64,000 bases of DNA, taken from the NCBI RefSeq assembly GCF_008801605.1, contig NZ_VZPJ01000004.1, positions 124,001-188,000 on the forward strand. The letters are read 5' to 3'. Below are positions 26,160-35,554 of this stretch, one piece after another; position 1 is the first letter of the stretch; each line of letters opens with the position of its first letter. Source of the DNA: Pseudomonas brassicacearum subsp. brassicacearum (GTDB lineage: Bacteria; Pseudomonadota; Gammaproteobacteria; Pseudomonadales; Pseudomonadaceae). The translations under genes were made by a program, and so were the position numbers. The notes below the pieces were generated by a model. The model saw only the letters and a program-made list of their open reading frames with translations, did not search any database and was not told the origin of the DNA.

Positions 26160-27206
26160 ATGTGGAATAGCACAACAACACCCACCATTGGCCGCATGAG
26201 CCGGCTTGGAAGACTGGCTCGAATCCTCGCTGCGGGCGTCGCGCTGCTCAGTGCGGTGAGTATCGAAGCCTCCACTCGCGTTGCACCGAAACCAGACTGG
26301 TCGACCGGCGACATACCGTCCCAAAAAGGTCGAATTGTCCTGATCACCGGTGGTACCAGTGGCATGGGCTACGAGGATGCGCTGGCCTTGGCGCGTGCCG
26401 GCGCCGAGGTCATCATCGCCGCGCGCAACCCGGAGCGCGGCGCACAGGCCATTGCGCGTATCCGCGAGTCCGAGCCCGACGCCAAGGTGCAGTTCGAGAA
26501 CGTGGACCTGGCTGATCTTTCATCTGTGCGCGACCTGGCCCAGCGTCTCAATCAGCGGCTGCCACGCCTTGATGTGTTGATCAACAATGCCGCCGTCATG
26601 GCGCCGCCCGAGCGAGGCACGTCCGCCGATGGCTTTGAACTTCAGTTGGCCACCAACTACCTGGGGCACTTCGCGCTGACCGGCCTGTTGGTGCCGCTCT
26701 TGCGTCAAAGCGAGGATGCCCGCGTGGTAAGCCTGTCCAGCATTGCTGCGGCGCGCGGCGCGATGAATCTTGATGATCTTCAGAGCGAGCAGAAGTACGA
26801 CCCGTACGCCGCCTACGCGCAATCGAAACTGGCCGTCTTGCACTGGGCATTTGCCTTGCAGCGGCGCAGTGATGCCGAAAACTGGGGCATTCGCAGCATG
26901 GCGGCGCATCCCGGCGTTGCCGTTACCGAGTTGGTCGCACGGGGGCCAGGCCTCGACAGCGAGTTCGGTCGGCGCTGGGCAAAGGACCGTGACGCGTACC
27001 ACTCAGCGGCACAAGGGGCGTTGCCCACCTTGTATGCCGCCACGGCTGCGCAAGCCGTGGGTGGGGCTTATTACGGCCCGACCGGTGACGATGAAAGACG
27101 CGGTCCGTTGGGGTTCGCCAAGACACCGCCCGCCGCGAGCACGGAGGCGGATGCCGAGCGGCTCTGGGTTGTCTCCGAGCGTTTGACCGGCGTGACCTAT
27201 CGCTGA
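26160..27206 (+). CDS. SDR-family oxidoreductase with N-terminal membrane/signal segment
   Basis: A 348-residue short-chain dehydrogenase of the retinol-dehydrogenase/protochlorophyllide-reductase-like type. A hydrophobic stretch (about 20-38) precedes the Rossmann domain, so it is membrane-anchored or exported. Motifs are TGGTSGMG (about 62-69), NNAAVM, and the catalytic YAAYAQSK with the Tyr and Lys. It lies 45 bp after the DUF2790 gene and may share its transcript. The substrate is unknown. Confidence 0.85.
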   Translation: MWNSTTTPTIGRMSRLGRLARILAAGVALLSAVSIEASTRVAPKPDWSTGDIPSQKGRIVLITGGTSGMGYEDALALARAGAEVIIAARNPERGAQAIARIRESEPDAKVQFENVDLADLSSVRDLAQRLNQRLPRLDVLINNAAVMAPPERGTSADGFELQLATNYLGHFALTGLLVPLLRQSEDARVVSLSSIAAARGAMNLDDLQSEQKYDPYAAYAQSKLAVLHWAFALQRRSDAENWGIRSMAAHPGVAVTELVARGPGLDSEFGRRWAKDRDAYHSAAQGALPTLYAATAAQAVGGAYYGPTGDDERRGPLGFAKTPPAASTEADAERLWVVSERLTGVTYR

Positions 27207-27276
27207 TGCCACCCAGGGCGCGGGCATCCGTCCTGCGCTTGACCATTGCCTTGTTGCCGTCTCCCCGGAGTCCCTT

Positions 27277-28599
27277 ATGAGTGCGCCGTCCTATTTGCAC
27301 CGGCTGAGTTTCGCCCTGAACGCCCGCGACGGTGAGTTGCGTCCGGCGCTGTGCGGGTTCCTGCTGTTCCTTTGTCTCTTCACCGGTTACTTCATGCTGC
27401 GCCCAATCCGTGAGTCGATGGGTATCGCGGCGGGGGTGGAGAACCTGCAATGGCTGTTTACCGCGACCTTCCTGGTCATGCTGGCAGCCGTCCCACTGTT
27501 CGCCTGGCTCAGTTCGCGGGTGCCGCGCCTGCGCCTGATCGATTGGGTGTACGGCTTCTTCGGCTTCAACCTGTTGATGTTCGTCGAGCTGTTCCAGTTC
27601 CAGCCGGACAGTGTCTGGTTGGCCCGGGTCTTTTACGTCTGGATCTCGGTTTATAACCTGTTCGTCGTATCCGTGGCCTGGAGCCTGATGGCGGATGTAT
27701 TCGACAGCGAGCAGGCCAAGCGGCTGTTCGCCTTCATCGCCGCAGGCGCCAGCGTCGGCGGCCTGCTGGGGCCGACCCTGAGCGCGCTGCTCATCGGTCC
27801 TCTCGGCGCCTCGGGGTTGATGCTGCTGGCAGCCTTGTTGCTCGGTGCCACGCTGGTGTTGAAACGGGCGTTGATGGGATGGCGCGAAACGGGCGGTGCC
27901 GGCCGTCCGGGCGCTGCGCCGACGCAAAGCCCTCGGCAGCCATTGCACGGTAATCCGTTCAGCGGGTTGACGGCGGTGCTCAGGTCACCTTACTTGCTGG
28001 GGATCGCCGGCTTCGTGGTGTTGTTGGCGACGGTCAGCACCTTTCTCTATTTCGAACAGGCGCGCCTGGTGGCCGAGCACTATCCAGATCGCCAGGCGCA
28101 AGTGCGCATCTTCGGCACCATCGACATCATCGTGCAGGCCGGTGCGTTGCTGTCCCAGTTGTTCATCACCGGGCGCATCGCGCCGAAGCTGGGGGTGCGT
28201 GCTTTGTTGGCCATCGTGCCGCTGCTCATGTGCGTCGGCTTCCTCGGCCTGGCGTTGGCGCCGGGGTTCGCTCTGCTGGCGGCATTGATGATCGTGCGAC
28301 GGATCGGTGAATACGCGTTCGTCCGACCGGGCAGGGAAATGCTGTTCGCGCCGCTGGATGCCGAGAGTAAATACAAGGCCAAGAACTTCATCGACACCGT
28401 GGTTTATCGCGCAGGTGACGCCATGAGCGGCTGGGCCAAGAGCCTGCTCGACCTCCTGGGACAAGGCGCCGGCCCGGCCGCGATAATCGGCGCCTGTTGC
28501 GCACTGCTGTGGGGCTACTTGGGCTGGCAACTGGGGAGGAGGGCGGATAATGCCACTTTGCGGGAGCTACGCTTGGCGGCCATCTCGGCCAGGGCATGA
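27277..28599 (+). CDS. ATP/ADP-carrier-like (NTP/NDP exchange) MFS protein
   Basis: A 440-residue polytopic membrane protein resembling the bacterial NTP/NDP-exchange (TlcC-type) carriers seen in free-living bacteria. Marks are FTGYFMLRPIRESMGIAAGVENLQWLF near the start and RPGREMLFAPLDAESKYKAKNFIDTVVYRAGDAMSGW near residue 350-390. Nucleotide transport is the family name, but free-living homologues are not shown to do this. GGAG precedes the ATG. Its stop overlaps an ATG of the following frame. Confidence 0.8.
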   Translation: MSAPSYLHRLSFALNARDGELRPALCGFLLFLCLFTGYFMLRPIRESMGIAAGVENLQWLFTATFLVMLAAVPLFAWLSSRVPRLRLIDWVYGFFGFNLLMFVELFQFQPDSVWLARVFYVWISVYNLFVVSVAWSLMADVFDSEQAKRLFAFIAAGASVGGLLGPTLSALLIGPLGASGLMLLAALLLGATLVLKRALMGWRETGGAGRPGAAPTQSPRQPLHGNPFSGLTAVLRSPYLLGIAGFVVLLATVSTFLYFEQARLVAEHYPDRQAQVRIFGTIDIIVQAGALLSQLFITGRIAPKLGVRALLAIVPLLMCVGFLGLALAPGFALLAALMIVRRIGEYAFVRPGREMLFAPLDAESKYKAKNFIDTVVYRAGDAMSGWAKSLLDLLGQGAGPAAIIGACCALLWGYLGWQLGRRADNATLRELRLAAISARA

Positions 28600-28670
28600 A
28601 GACCGTGCCGACCAGAATGAAACCCACTCTATTGTCTGCCGTGTCGTTGCGGCGAGGAAAGGTGACGCGG

Positions 28671-29171
28671 ATGACTCTGAAAAACAAGGTACTGGCGATC
28701 GTAGCGGTGATTGCCTTCTCGGCGTGCTCCAGTGTGTTTGCGGGCAAAGAAAATTCCGTGGTCGGAACCTGGCGCATGATCAGTGCAACCGTTGAGAGCC
28801 AGGGCATCAAATCGAATGCTTATGGCCCCGATCCTCATGGTTGGCTCGTCTTCACACCAGAGCTGACGTTTGTCGAAGTACTCACGGATCCACGCGTGCC
28901 AGCGTTTCGGTCCAACGTTCGTGGCGAAGGCACCGATGAGGAAAACCGAGCAGCGATGGCGGGGGGCATCGGTTTTTTCGGGCGATATACGGTCGACCAG
29001 AACGGTGAGTTCACGGGCAACACTGTCGAAGGGGCTACGTTCCCGAACTGGGTGGGCGCTGTGCGCACCCGGGACGACCTGCAGTTGAAGGTCGATGGCA
29101 ACCGGATGGTAGAAGATTTTCGCCGCCCGGATGGGGCGAAGGTTCACATTGTCTTTGAGCGTGTCAGGTAA
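28671..29171 (+). CDS. Exported lipocalin-like domain protein
   Basis: A 166-residue protein with a signal peptide (MTLKNKVLAIVAVIAFSACSSVFAG) and a lipocalin-like domain: VVGTWRMISATVE, YGPDPHGWLVFTPE, FFGRYTVDQNGEFTG. The start at 28671 with GAGGAAAGG upstream gives a normal signal peptide; an ATG at 28596, overlapping the upstream stop (ATGA), would add 25 residues and cannot be excluded. The ligand and role are unknown. Confidence 0.75.
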   Translation: MTLKNKVLAIVAVIAFSACSSVFAGKENSVVGTWRMISATVESQGIKSNAYGPDPHGWLVFTPELTFVEVLTDPRVPAFRSNVRGEGTDEENRAAMAGGIGFFGRYTVDQNGEFTGNTVEGATFPNWVGAVRTRDDLQLKVDGNRMVEDFRRPDGAKVHIVFERVR

Positions 29172-29286
29172 TTGCGAAGCGGCGCGTGTGCAATCAGATG
29201 ATGGCCTTTTGCTTTTAAACGGATCCCGCTAGAATTCGTCCCCCTCTCTGTGAGCGGCATTAGTCAAATTACGCAAGGAAGTCGAT

Positions 29287-29922
29287 ATGCAATTTGCAAA
29301 AGCCATAGGCCTAGCCCTGGCCTTGAGCCTGAGTGGATGCGCCAGTTTCACCAAAGATGAAGTAGCCCCCGTGAATCTGCCTTCAATGGCCGGCTACTCG
29401 AACAAGCCGAACGTCTATGTCGATTTCGATTTCTATCAGGGCGACCCCGACAATGCCAAGGCCACCGAGGTGCCGCAGGCTCGCGACATGCTCAAGCCCG
29501 ATCTGAAGCGAACCTTCGATGAATCAGGGCTTTTTGGGCGCGTGGTCTTTGACGAATTCCAGAAGCAACCAGGCGATTACAGTCTTCGATTGAAGGTCTA
29601 TAACCATGCGCCAGGCGGTGGGCAAATGGTCCTGGCGTTCATCAGCGGCTTCACCTTCACGATCATTCCTGCCTTGGCAACCGACCAGTACACCATGAGC
29701 CTGGAAACCCTGGACGAGCAGGGTCAGCCGTTGGGCAAGACCAGCAATCATGATGCGATCAACACCTGGATGGGCATCTGGTTCCTGCCCCTGGCAAGTA
29801 ATACGCCCAAGGCCGCCATTACCAACACCTTCAACCGCCAGGTCAATGCGCTGTTGAAGAACTGGGTCGACAACAACCGCATAAAATACTCCGCTGTCGA
29901 CACCCAAACTCCACGGGGCTGA
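29287..29922 (+). CDS. Putative lipoprotein
   Basis: A 211-residue protein with a type II signal peptide; the lipobox LSGC places the acylated Cys at about residue 18. The rest is mixed alpha/beta with a hydrophobic central segment (MVLAFISGFTFTIIPALA) that may be membrane-associated. AAGGAAG precedes the ATG. I do not recognise the family with certainty. It converges on another small lipoprotein gene across a shared terminator. Confidence 0.75.
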   Translation: MQFAKAIGLALALSLSGCASFTKDEVAPVNLPSMAGYSNKPNVYVDFDFYQGDPDNAKATEVPQARDMLKPDLKRTFDESGLFGRVVFDEFQKQPGDYSLRLKVYNHAPGGGQMVLAFISGFTFTIIPALATDQYTMSLETLDEQGQPLGKTSNHDAINTWMGIWFLPLASNTPKAAITNTFNRQVNALLKNWVDNNRIKYSAVDTQTPRG

Positions 29923-29931
29923 CACCGATAG

Positions 29932-29962
29932 AAAAAGAGCCGCAATCGCGGCTCTTTTTTTT
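29932..29962. terminator. Bidirectional terminator between two lipoprotein genes
   Basis: A perfect stem AAAAAGAGCCGC / GCGGCTCTTTTT with a 4-base loop, flanked by A-run and T-run, so it can end transcription from both convergent genes. Confidence 0.9.
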
Positions 29963-29965
29963 GGG

Positions 29966-30511
29966 TCACTTCAGCGCTTGAGTGAACTGCGGGTCGCTGT
30001 ACAAGCTCTTGAGCAAGTCTTGCAGCATAGGGTTGTAGTTGTTCGCGGCCGCCGGAATGGCGATCGGACCGAAGAAACTGCTGTCCCAATCACGCTGCAC
30101 GTCTTTAGTGGTTTCGTATAGAACCTGATCGCCTTTACGCAGCGTGAAGCGCGCAGCCACCTCGCCATGGCCGCTGCCTACGCCTGCAGTGAGTTGGCTC
30201 TTGACCAACTGAACCTGCAACTGCCGGTCAGCACGAGGGTCCAACAGACCGGCCTGACGGAGCTCATCGTTGATCGCGGCCTGGATGTGCAGCGGAACGC
30301 TGCCCTCGGGCGACGAAATCGGGTTCAGGCGCACCATCAGCGACCCTTGACCTGAATCCGCATTCACCTGCGTCTCGCGCAGGGGCTGCATGGGTGCATT
30401 TTGCTTGAGCTGCTGAACGTTCTGAAAATTGGGTTCATAGCGAGCCATGGTCACACCACAGCCTTGTAACAGCATTGCGCAGAACGGTAGAGCCAAGTAG
30501 AGCTTCTTCAC
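29966..30511 (-). CDS. Putative lipoprotein
   Basis: A 181-residue protein with a lipoprotein signal (MKKLYLALPFCAMLLQGCG; acylated Cys at about 18). The mature part has GSLMVRLNPISSPEGSVPLHIQAAINDELRQAGL and DRQLQVQLVKSQLTAG, reminiscent of small envelope lipoproteins with a CsgG/YajG-like fold. The exact family is not certain. It is alone on the minus strand upstream of a permease gene read in the same direction but ending 96 bp away. Confidence 0.75.
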   Translation of the reverse strand: MKKLYLALPFCAMLLQGCGVTMARYEPNFQNVQQLKQNAPMQPLRETQVNADSGQGSLMVRLNPISSPEGSVPLHIQAAINDELRQAGLLDPRADRQLQVQLVKSQLTAGVGSGHGEVAARFTLRKGDQVLYETTKDVQRDWDSSFFGPIAIPAAANNYNPMLQDLLKSLYSDPQFTQALK

Positions 30512-30607
30512 AGCAAATCCTTATGTGCTTTTTTTGAAGACGTGATTATCGACTGATGGCCTTAAGCTATCAAGAATGAGTTGCGGTTTACGCTGCACCC
30601 AAACATC

Positions 30608-32023
30608 TCAGCCGTATTGACTGGCAGCTTCGGCAGCGGTTTTAGGCTTCCTGGAACAGGTCAACTGGTAAGCAATTGCCAACCATATGAACCACCCCGG
30701 CATGACCATCAACGCAATACGGGTATCAGGTCTCAATGCCAGCAGACAAAGAACAAAGCCCAGGAACGCCAGGGAAAACCAGGCCATTGGTACGCCGCCA
30801 GGCATTTTGTAGGCCGATTTCGCGTGCAGCTCAGGTCGCTTTTGGCGGTAGGCAATATACGATGCAAGGATGGTCGACCAAGTAAAAATCACCAGGATTG
30901 CCGATACAGTGGAAACAATGGTGAATGCGGTCATCACTTCAGGAACGATGAAAAGCAACAGCACACCCACGAGCATCAACAGTGTGGTGAACGCCAGACT
31001 CAGCAGAGGCACGCTATTGCTCGACAGACTTCGGAAAATCCTCGGAGCGTTGTCCTGGTTGGCCAGTCCGAACAGCATGCGGCTAGACGAAAATACACCA
31101 CTGTTGGCCGAGGAAGCGGCAGACGTCAGCACTACAAAGTTGACGATACCGGCTGCCGCGGGAAAACCTGCAACCAGGAACAGCTCGACGAAAGGGCTCT
31201 TGTTGGGCGAAACCTGTTGCCACGAAGTCACTGCAATAATGCAGGCCAGTGCCAGCACATAAAACAGGATGATTCGCAGCGGAATCGAGTTGATGGCTTT
31301 CGGCAGGGTCTTCTCGGGGTTACGGGTTTCGGCGGCGGCGGTGCCGATCAGTTCGGTGCCGGCAAATGAGAAGATCGCCATCTGGAAACCGGCAAAGAAA
31401 CCGAACAGGCCGTTGGGAAAGGCCGCTTGTTTATCCAGCAGGTGGTTCAGCGAAGCAGTAACACCGCTGGGTGAGACAAATGAGCTGGCAATCAGCACCA
31501 TGCTGACGCCAATCAGGGTGACGACGGCAATGATCTTGATGATCGCGAACCAGAACTCCACTTCACCAAAAAGCCTGACCGTCAGTACATTCAAGGCGAA
31601 CAGTGTCATCAGCATACCGATGGCGGGTATCCAGGCGGGCACATCGGGGAACCAATACTGAAAAAACCCGCCGACCACGACTGAATCACCTATCACCGCC
31701 ACGCTCCAACTCAGCCAATACGACCAGCCAAGAAAGAATGCCGCGCGCGGGCCGAGGTAGGCACCGGCAAAATCCGCGAAAGTTTTGAAGTTCAAGTTCG
31801 AGAGCAGCATTTCGCCCATGGCACGCATGACGAAATAAACGAACAGGCCGATGATCATGTAGATGAGGATGATCGACGTGCCAGAGAGGGCGATGATCTT
31901 CCCGGAACCCATGAACAGGCCTGTACCGATGGCGCCTCCCATGGCCATTAACTGAATGTGACGATTGCTGAGGGTGCGTTGCAGCGCGGGCTGTTCAATC
32001 AGCCCTGAGGGAGTTGATTTCAT
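30608..32023 (-). CDS. Amino acid permease, AAT family
   Basis: A 471-residue inner-membrane permease of the amino acid transporter (AAT/APC) family with 12 predicted helices. The N-terminal signature RHIQLMAMGGAIGTGLFMGSGKII is typical of CycA/AroP/LysP-type carriers, and FAGTELIGTAAAETRNPEKTLPKAINSIPLRI follows in the middle. The ATG at 32023 has AAGAGG upstream; the open frame runs to 32146 without a ribosome site. It is the third gene of the deacetylase-cyclodeaminase module; the substrate is probably an amino acid such as ornithine, proline or alanine (inference). Confidence 0.9.
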   Translation of the reverse strand: MKSTPSGLIEQPALQRTLSNRHIQLMAMGGAIGTGLFMGSGKIIALSGTSIILIYMIIGLFVYFVMRAMGEMLLSNLNFKTFADFAGAYLGPRAAFFLGWSYWLSWSVAVIGDSVVVGGFFQYWFPDVPAWIPAIGMLMTLFALNVLTVRLFGEVEFWFAIIKIIAVVTLIGVSMVLIASSFVSPSGVTASLNHLLDKQAAFPNGLFGFFAGFQMAIFSFAGTELIGTAAAETRNPEKTLPKAINSIPLRIILFYVLALACIIAVTSWQQVSPNKSPFVELFLVAGFPAAAGIVNFVVLTSAASSANSGVFSSSRMLFGLANQDNAPRIFRSLSSNSVPLLSLAFTTLLMLVGVLLLFIVPEVMTAFTIVSTVSAILVIFTWSTILASYIAYRQKRPELHAKSAYKMPGGVPMAWFSLAFLGFVLCLLALRPDTRIALMVMPGWFIWLAIAYQLTCSRKPKTAAEAASQYG

Positions 32024-32203
32024 TACAAAACCTCTTGATTTTATGTTTTTGAGTTTTGGCAGAAAAGTGGTGTCTTGCGTATTTGTTAGAGATGCAACGG
32101 CTACTGACGGTGGTTGTTTTTGCAGAGCGAGATTTGCCGCGTACACACACAGTGTCTGAGTAGCCCCTTGGCACTTTGCGCAGGGGCATCACCTATGGTT
32201 TTT

Positions 32204-33259
32204 TCAGCTCACTGTGCGCAGGCGTGAAGGGACGATTGCTGGCTGCTGATCCAGGATCTGGTAGAGGTCTTTTATGTTGGCAGGCCTCGGCACCAGGTGG
32301 ATGTGTTCACCGATTGCATGCTCCTGGGCCAGGTCCAGTACGTAGCGCAGTGACGAAAAGTCTTCGAGGGCAAAACCCACCGAATCGAACACAGTGACCT
32401 GAGCGTCGTTCTCGCGGCCCTTGATTTCGCCCTGAACAATCCGGAAAAATTCGACGACGGGAAAGTCGGCTTCCAATTGCTGGATGTCACCTTCAATCCG
32501 GGTCTGAGGTTCAAATTCAACGATGACCCGGGCGTTACGCAAGATCTCGGCGTGCAGCTCGGTTTTCCCCGGACAGTCCCCCCCTACGGCATTGATATGC
32601 ATGCCGGGCTCGATCATCTCGGGCGTCAGAATCGTTGCGTAGGCTTTATCTGCAGTGACTGTGGTGACGATGTCTGCGCCCTTGACCGCTTCTTGCGCCG
32701 AGCCGGCCAGGATCACTTCAAGATCCGGGAACGCGGCCAGGTTGCGCTTCAACTTAAGCGAGGCGTCGCGATCGATATCGAATATGCGCAGTTCCTTGAT
32801 CGATAGCATTTCATGGAAGGCGAGGGCCTGAAATTCGCTCTGGGCGCCATTGCCGATGATGGCCATGATGCGTGCATCCGGACGCGCCAAGGACTTCGCC
32901 ACCAAGGCGGAGGTCGCCGCCGTGCGCACAGCGGTGGTCAGCGTCAGTTCACTGAGCAGGGTTGGATAGCCACTGTGGACATCGGCCAGGACGCCGAAGG
33001 CCATGACCGTCAGCAAGTTGCTTTGACCGTTGTCCGGATGACCATTGACGTATTTGAACGAGTACCGCTGGCCATCGTCGGTCGGCATCAACTCGATCAC
33101 ACCCTTGGCCGAATGATTGGCGGTGCGCGGCGACTTATCAAACTGCGCCCAACGTGAATAATCAGCTTCGATGTAATCTGCCATTTCGCGGATTGCGCGA
33201 CGGATGCCCACCGTGGCGAACAGGCGTGCGACATGATCGACGTCTATGAAAAGAGTCAT
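32204..33259 (-). CDS. Ornithine cyclodeaminase family protein
   Basis: A 351-residue cytoplasmic enzyme of the ornithine cyclodeaminase/mu-crystallin family. The NAD-binding region includes IGNGAQSEFQALAF (about 135-148), and the hallmark HINAVGGDCPGKTELHAEIL lies near 228. Authentic enzymes convert L-ornithine to L-proline and ammonia with catalytic NAD; relatives act on lysine or other amino acids. CGGAGAA precedes the ATG. It follows the deacetylase by 50 bp and precedes the permease, with a 180-bp gap. Confidence 0.9.
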   Translation of the reverse strand: MTLFIDVDHVARLFATVGIRRAIREMADYIEADYSRWAQFDKSPRTANHSAKGVIELMPTDDGQRYSFKYVNGHPDNGQSNLLTVMAFGVLADVHSGYPTLLSELTLTTAVRTAATSALVAKSLARPDARIMAIIGNGAQSEFQALAFHEMLSIKELRIFDIDRDASLKLKRNLAAFPDLEVILAGSAQEAVKGADIVTTVTADKAYATILTPEMIEPGMHINAVGGDCPGKTELHAEILRNARVIVEFEPQTRIEGDIQQLEADFPVVEFFRIVQGEIKGRENDAQVTVFDSVGFALEDFSSLRYVLDLAQEHAIGEHIHLVPRPANIKDLYQILDQQPAIVPSRLRTVS

Positions 33260-33309
33260 GTTTTTATTCTCCGGTTCATTAGTAAAAACGTTGCGGGGCA
33301 GGGGACGGC

Positions 33310-34353
33310 TCAGCTGCGTTTGCTCTCGAAACCATGCAGCACATTGACCGCATTGATTCCGATTTCATCGACCATATAGCCGCCTTCCATCACGAACAGA
33401 GTGGGGCAGCCCACACCCGCTATCAGCTCGCCGATGCCGATGAAATCTTCGCTTTCCAGCAGGAAGTGGCTGATGGGGTCGTCCTTGAACGTGTCGACGC
33501 CGAGTGAAATAACCAGCACTTCAGGGGCGAATTGCTGGAGTTTCCTGCAGGCGTGGAGCAGGGCGCCGCGATAGCTTTCCCAAGTGGTGTTTTTCGGCAA
33601 CGGGTAGTTGAGGTTGTAACCTTCGCCATGGCCGGCGCCGACTTCGTGACTGAAGCCTGAGTAGTACGGATAAGACACCGCAGGTTCGCCGTGCAGCGAC
33701 ACGAACATGACGTCACTGCGTTCGTAGAAGATGTTCTGGGTGCCGTTGCCATGATGGAAGTCGACGTCCAGTACCGCGACACGTTTCGCGCCTTGAGTGA
33801 TGGCCTGTTGTGCGGCAATGGCAGCGTTATTGAGATAGCAATAGCCGCCCATGTACTCACGCGCTGCGTGATGGCCGGGCGGACGGCACAGGGCGAAGGC
33901 ACTGTCGTGGCCTTCATCGATCAGCGCCAGGCCGGTGAGGGCGATGTCTGCGCTGGTCTTTACGGCTTGCCATGTGGTCGCGGTAATCGGAGAACCGGCA
34001 TCCATGGCGAAGAAACCGAGCTTTCCGTCGATGAAGGTCGGGACTTGATCGTTGGACAAATCGCGCACTGGCCATACCAGCGGCAAGGCGTCGTGGGTAC
34101 GCCCGGTCGCACACCATTCTGACCATGCGCTTTCAAGAAAGCTGACGTAACGCTCGCTGTGCGCATTGACGTAACACGACCGGTCAAATGCCCGTGGTTC
34201 GACGATCTGGCCAAGGCCTACCTGCTTGACTCGATCATGTACGGTATCGGCCCGGCTGGGCTGTTCGAACGACGGTTTGAGCACGCCGTCCTTCAATTCG
34301 GTGCCGTGGTGCAAGCGATGGGAATCACTGAAAACTGTAAACATTCTGCGCAT
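33310..34353 (-). CDS. Histone-deacetylase-family amidohydrolase, acetylpolyamine amidohydrolase type
   Basis: A 347-residue Zn-dependent deacetylase closely resembling Mycoplana acetylpolyamine amidohydrolase. Active-site pair His161-His162 (RPPGHHAA), Zn ligands Asp198, His200 (DVDFHHGNGTQ) and Asp287 (SLGVDTFKDDP), and the transition-state Tyr326 (EGGY) are all present. It should release acetate from acetylated amines or amino acids in the cytoplasm. An ATG at 34344 would fit equally well and starts MFTVFSD like its relatives. First gene of the module, divergent from an Lrp regulator. Confidence 0.92.
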   Translation of the reverse strand: MRRMFTVFSDSHRLHHGTELKDGVLKPSFEQPSRADTVHDRVKQVGLGQIVEPRAFDRSCYVNAHSERYVSFLESAWSEWCATGRTHDALPLVWPVRDLSNDQVPTFIDGKLGFFAMDAGSPITATTWQAVKTSADIALTGLALIDEGHDSAFALCRPPGHHAAREYMGGYCYLNNAAIAAQQAITQGAKRVAVLDVDFHHGNGTQNIFYERSDVMFVSLHGEPAVSYPYYSGFSHEVGAGHGEGYNLNYPLPKNTTWESYRGALLHACRKLQQFAPEVLVISLGVDTFKDDPISHFLLESEDFIGIGELIAGVGCPTLFVMEGGYMVDEIGINAVNVLHGFESKRS

Positions 34354-34463
34354 CCGTTAATTTGAACCAGTGCAAATATTCTCTTCCGGTCTGGATGCGC
34401 TTTCTTTGCTTTATTTTCGTGGTCTGCTAGATTTTTCGGGCGTTTTTACTCAGGAATTGCGAA

Positions 34464-34964
34464 ATGCAGAAAAAATCATCCAAACGCATCAACCTTGACG
34501 AGACTGACTTGGCGATACTCACATTGCTGCAAGAGGATGCGAGCATTTCCAACGCCGAGCTCAGTGAACGCCTGTCGTTAAGCCTCACGCCTTGCTGGCG
34601 CCGGCGTAAGAGAATGGAGGAAGCGGGCGTGATCAAGGGCTATCAGGCCAACCTTGATCGACGCATGCTGGGGTTGGATATCATGGCGTTCGTGCACATC
34701 CGTTTTTCCACTCACGCCGATCACGCTCCCGACGCCTTCGAGGCGGTGATTGCGCAATTGCCTGAAGTGTTGTCCTGTCACAAGATCACCGGGGATGCCG
34801 ATTACGTGCTGCAAGTGCTGGCAGAAGATCTTGATAGCTACAGTGACTTTATCGAGCAGGTGCTCAGGCGCCAGGTGGGTATTGCATCCATTCAGTCGAG
34901 CCTGGCGTTGCGCGAGGTCAAGACCAGTAGCCGGATTGCGATACCCAAATCTTGCAAGGAGTGA
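34464..34964 (+). CDS. Lrp/AsnC-family transcriptional regulator
   Basis: A 166-residue regulator. The N-terminal helix-turn-helix (about 10-65) reads LDETDLAILTLLQEDASISNAELSERLSLSLTPCWRRRKRMEEAGVI, and a RAM ligand domain follows (VLSCHKITGDADYVLQVLAED). An AGGAA ribosome site precedes the ATG. It diverges from the deacetylase gene across 110 bp, so it probably controls the deacetylase-cyclodeaminase-permease genes in response to an amino acid (inference from position and family). Confidence 0.92.
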   Translation: MQKKSSKRINLDETDLAILTLLQEDASISNAELSERLSLSLTPCWRRRKRMEEAGVIKGYQANLDRRMLGLDIMAFVHIRFSTHADHAPDAFEAVIAQLPEVLSCHKITGDADYVLQVLAEDLDSYSDFIEQVLRRQVGIASIQSSLALREVKTSSRIAIPKSCKE

Positions 34965-35146
34965 ATGGAGTTAACGATCTCGCTCTCTATTAAGCACGCG
35001 GCTTTAAGCCGTTTGCATCAAAGGATGCTCAGCATAGACGGGGAGGAGGGTAACTCCGACGAGGCACAACAATGGTCGTTGAGAGTGGCTTTTGCCTTTG
35101 CGCCAAGCATTTTCAATAGCGCTCCGCGAATGCTTCGAGGTGCTTC

Positions 35147-35554
35147 CTAGTCACCAGATCCAGATCGCGCGAGTTCCTGCAGAACATCCATTGCTTTCTG
35201 CGCATCATCTTTACCTACAAAAATGTGGTCGTGGTAGTAAGCCGCGATGACATTACAGCTGATGCCTGCATTGCCCAGAGCGGTTGCAAAGGCAGCCGTC
35301 AAGCCAACGGCATCCAGCGCCGAGTGGATGGTCAAGGTAATCCAGGCGGCGACATATTCGAATTCAAGACCAAGCTCCAGAGCTGCGGATTGCTCGAGGA
35401 TTACCGTTAGGCCTTCCTTCTCCCGAAAGCTCCCCAGCACTTCCTGCCCCTCAAGGATGTTGTTGTTTTTGATAGTGCAGAAGACATAGTTACCCTCATT
35501 CAGCGAAGGGCTCATGCCATGGAGTAGCTTTGCTATTGATTTTTCACCCGACAT
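35147..35554 (-). CDS. ACT domain protein (DUF2241 type)
   Basis: A 135-residue cytoplasmic protein with two small ACT-like halves: IAKLLHGMSPSLNEGNYVFCTI at the start and a second half EFEYVAAWITLTIHSALDAVGLTAAFATALGNAGISCNVIAAYYHDHIFV. This is the usual DUF2241/ACT_7 layout for small regulatory amino-acid-binding proteins of unknown partner. It is convergent with the Lrp gene and not obviously linked to the genes beyond it. Confidence 0.85.
   Translation of the reverse strand: MSGEKSIAKLLHGMSPSLNEGNYVFCTIKNNNILEGQEVLGSFREKEGLTVILEQSAALELGLEFEYVAAWITLTIHSALDAVGLTAAFATALGNAGISCNVIAAYYHDHIFVGKDDAQKAMDVLQELARSGSGD

Noticed and set aside
26923-27948. 341-codon minus-strand frame opposite the SDR and ATP/ADP-carrier-like genes
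   Set aside because: Spans two genes in antisense, has no ribosome site, and is rich in Arg/Gln/His as shadow frames are.
32024-32203. Riboswitch or attenuator in front of the amino acid permease
   Set aside because: The leader has a possible stem near 32163-32187 but no conserved riboswitch core; it may only be a weak terminator of the upstream gene.
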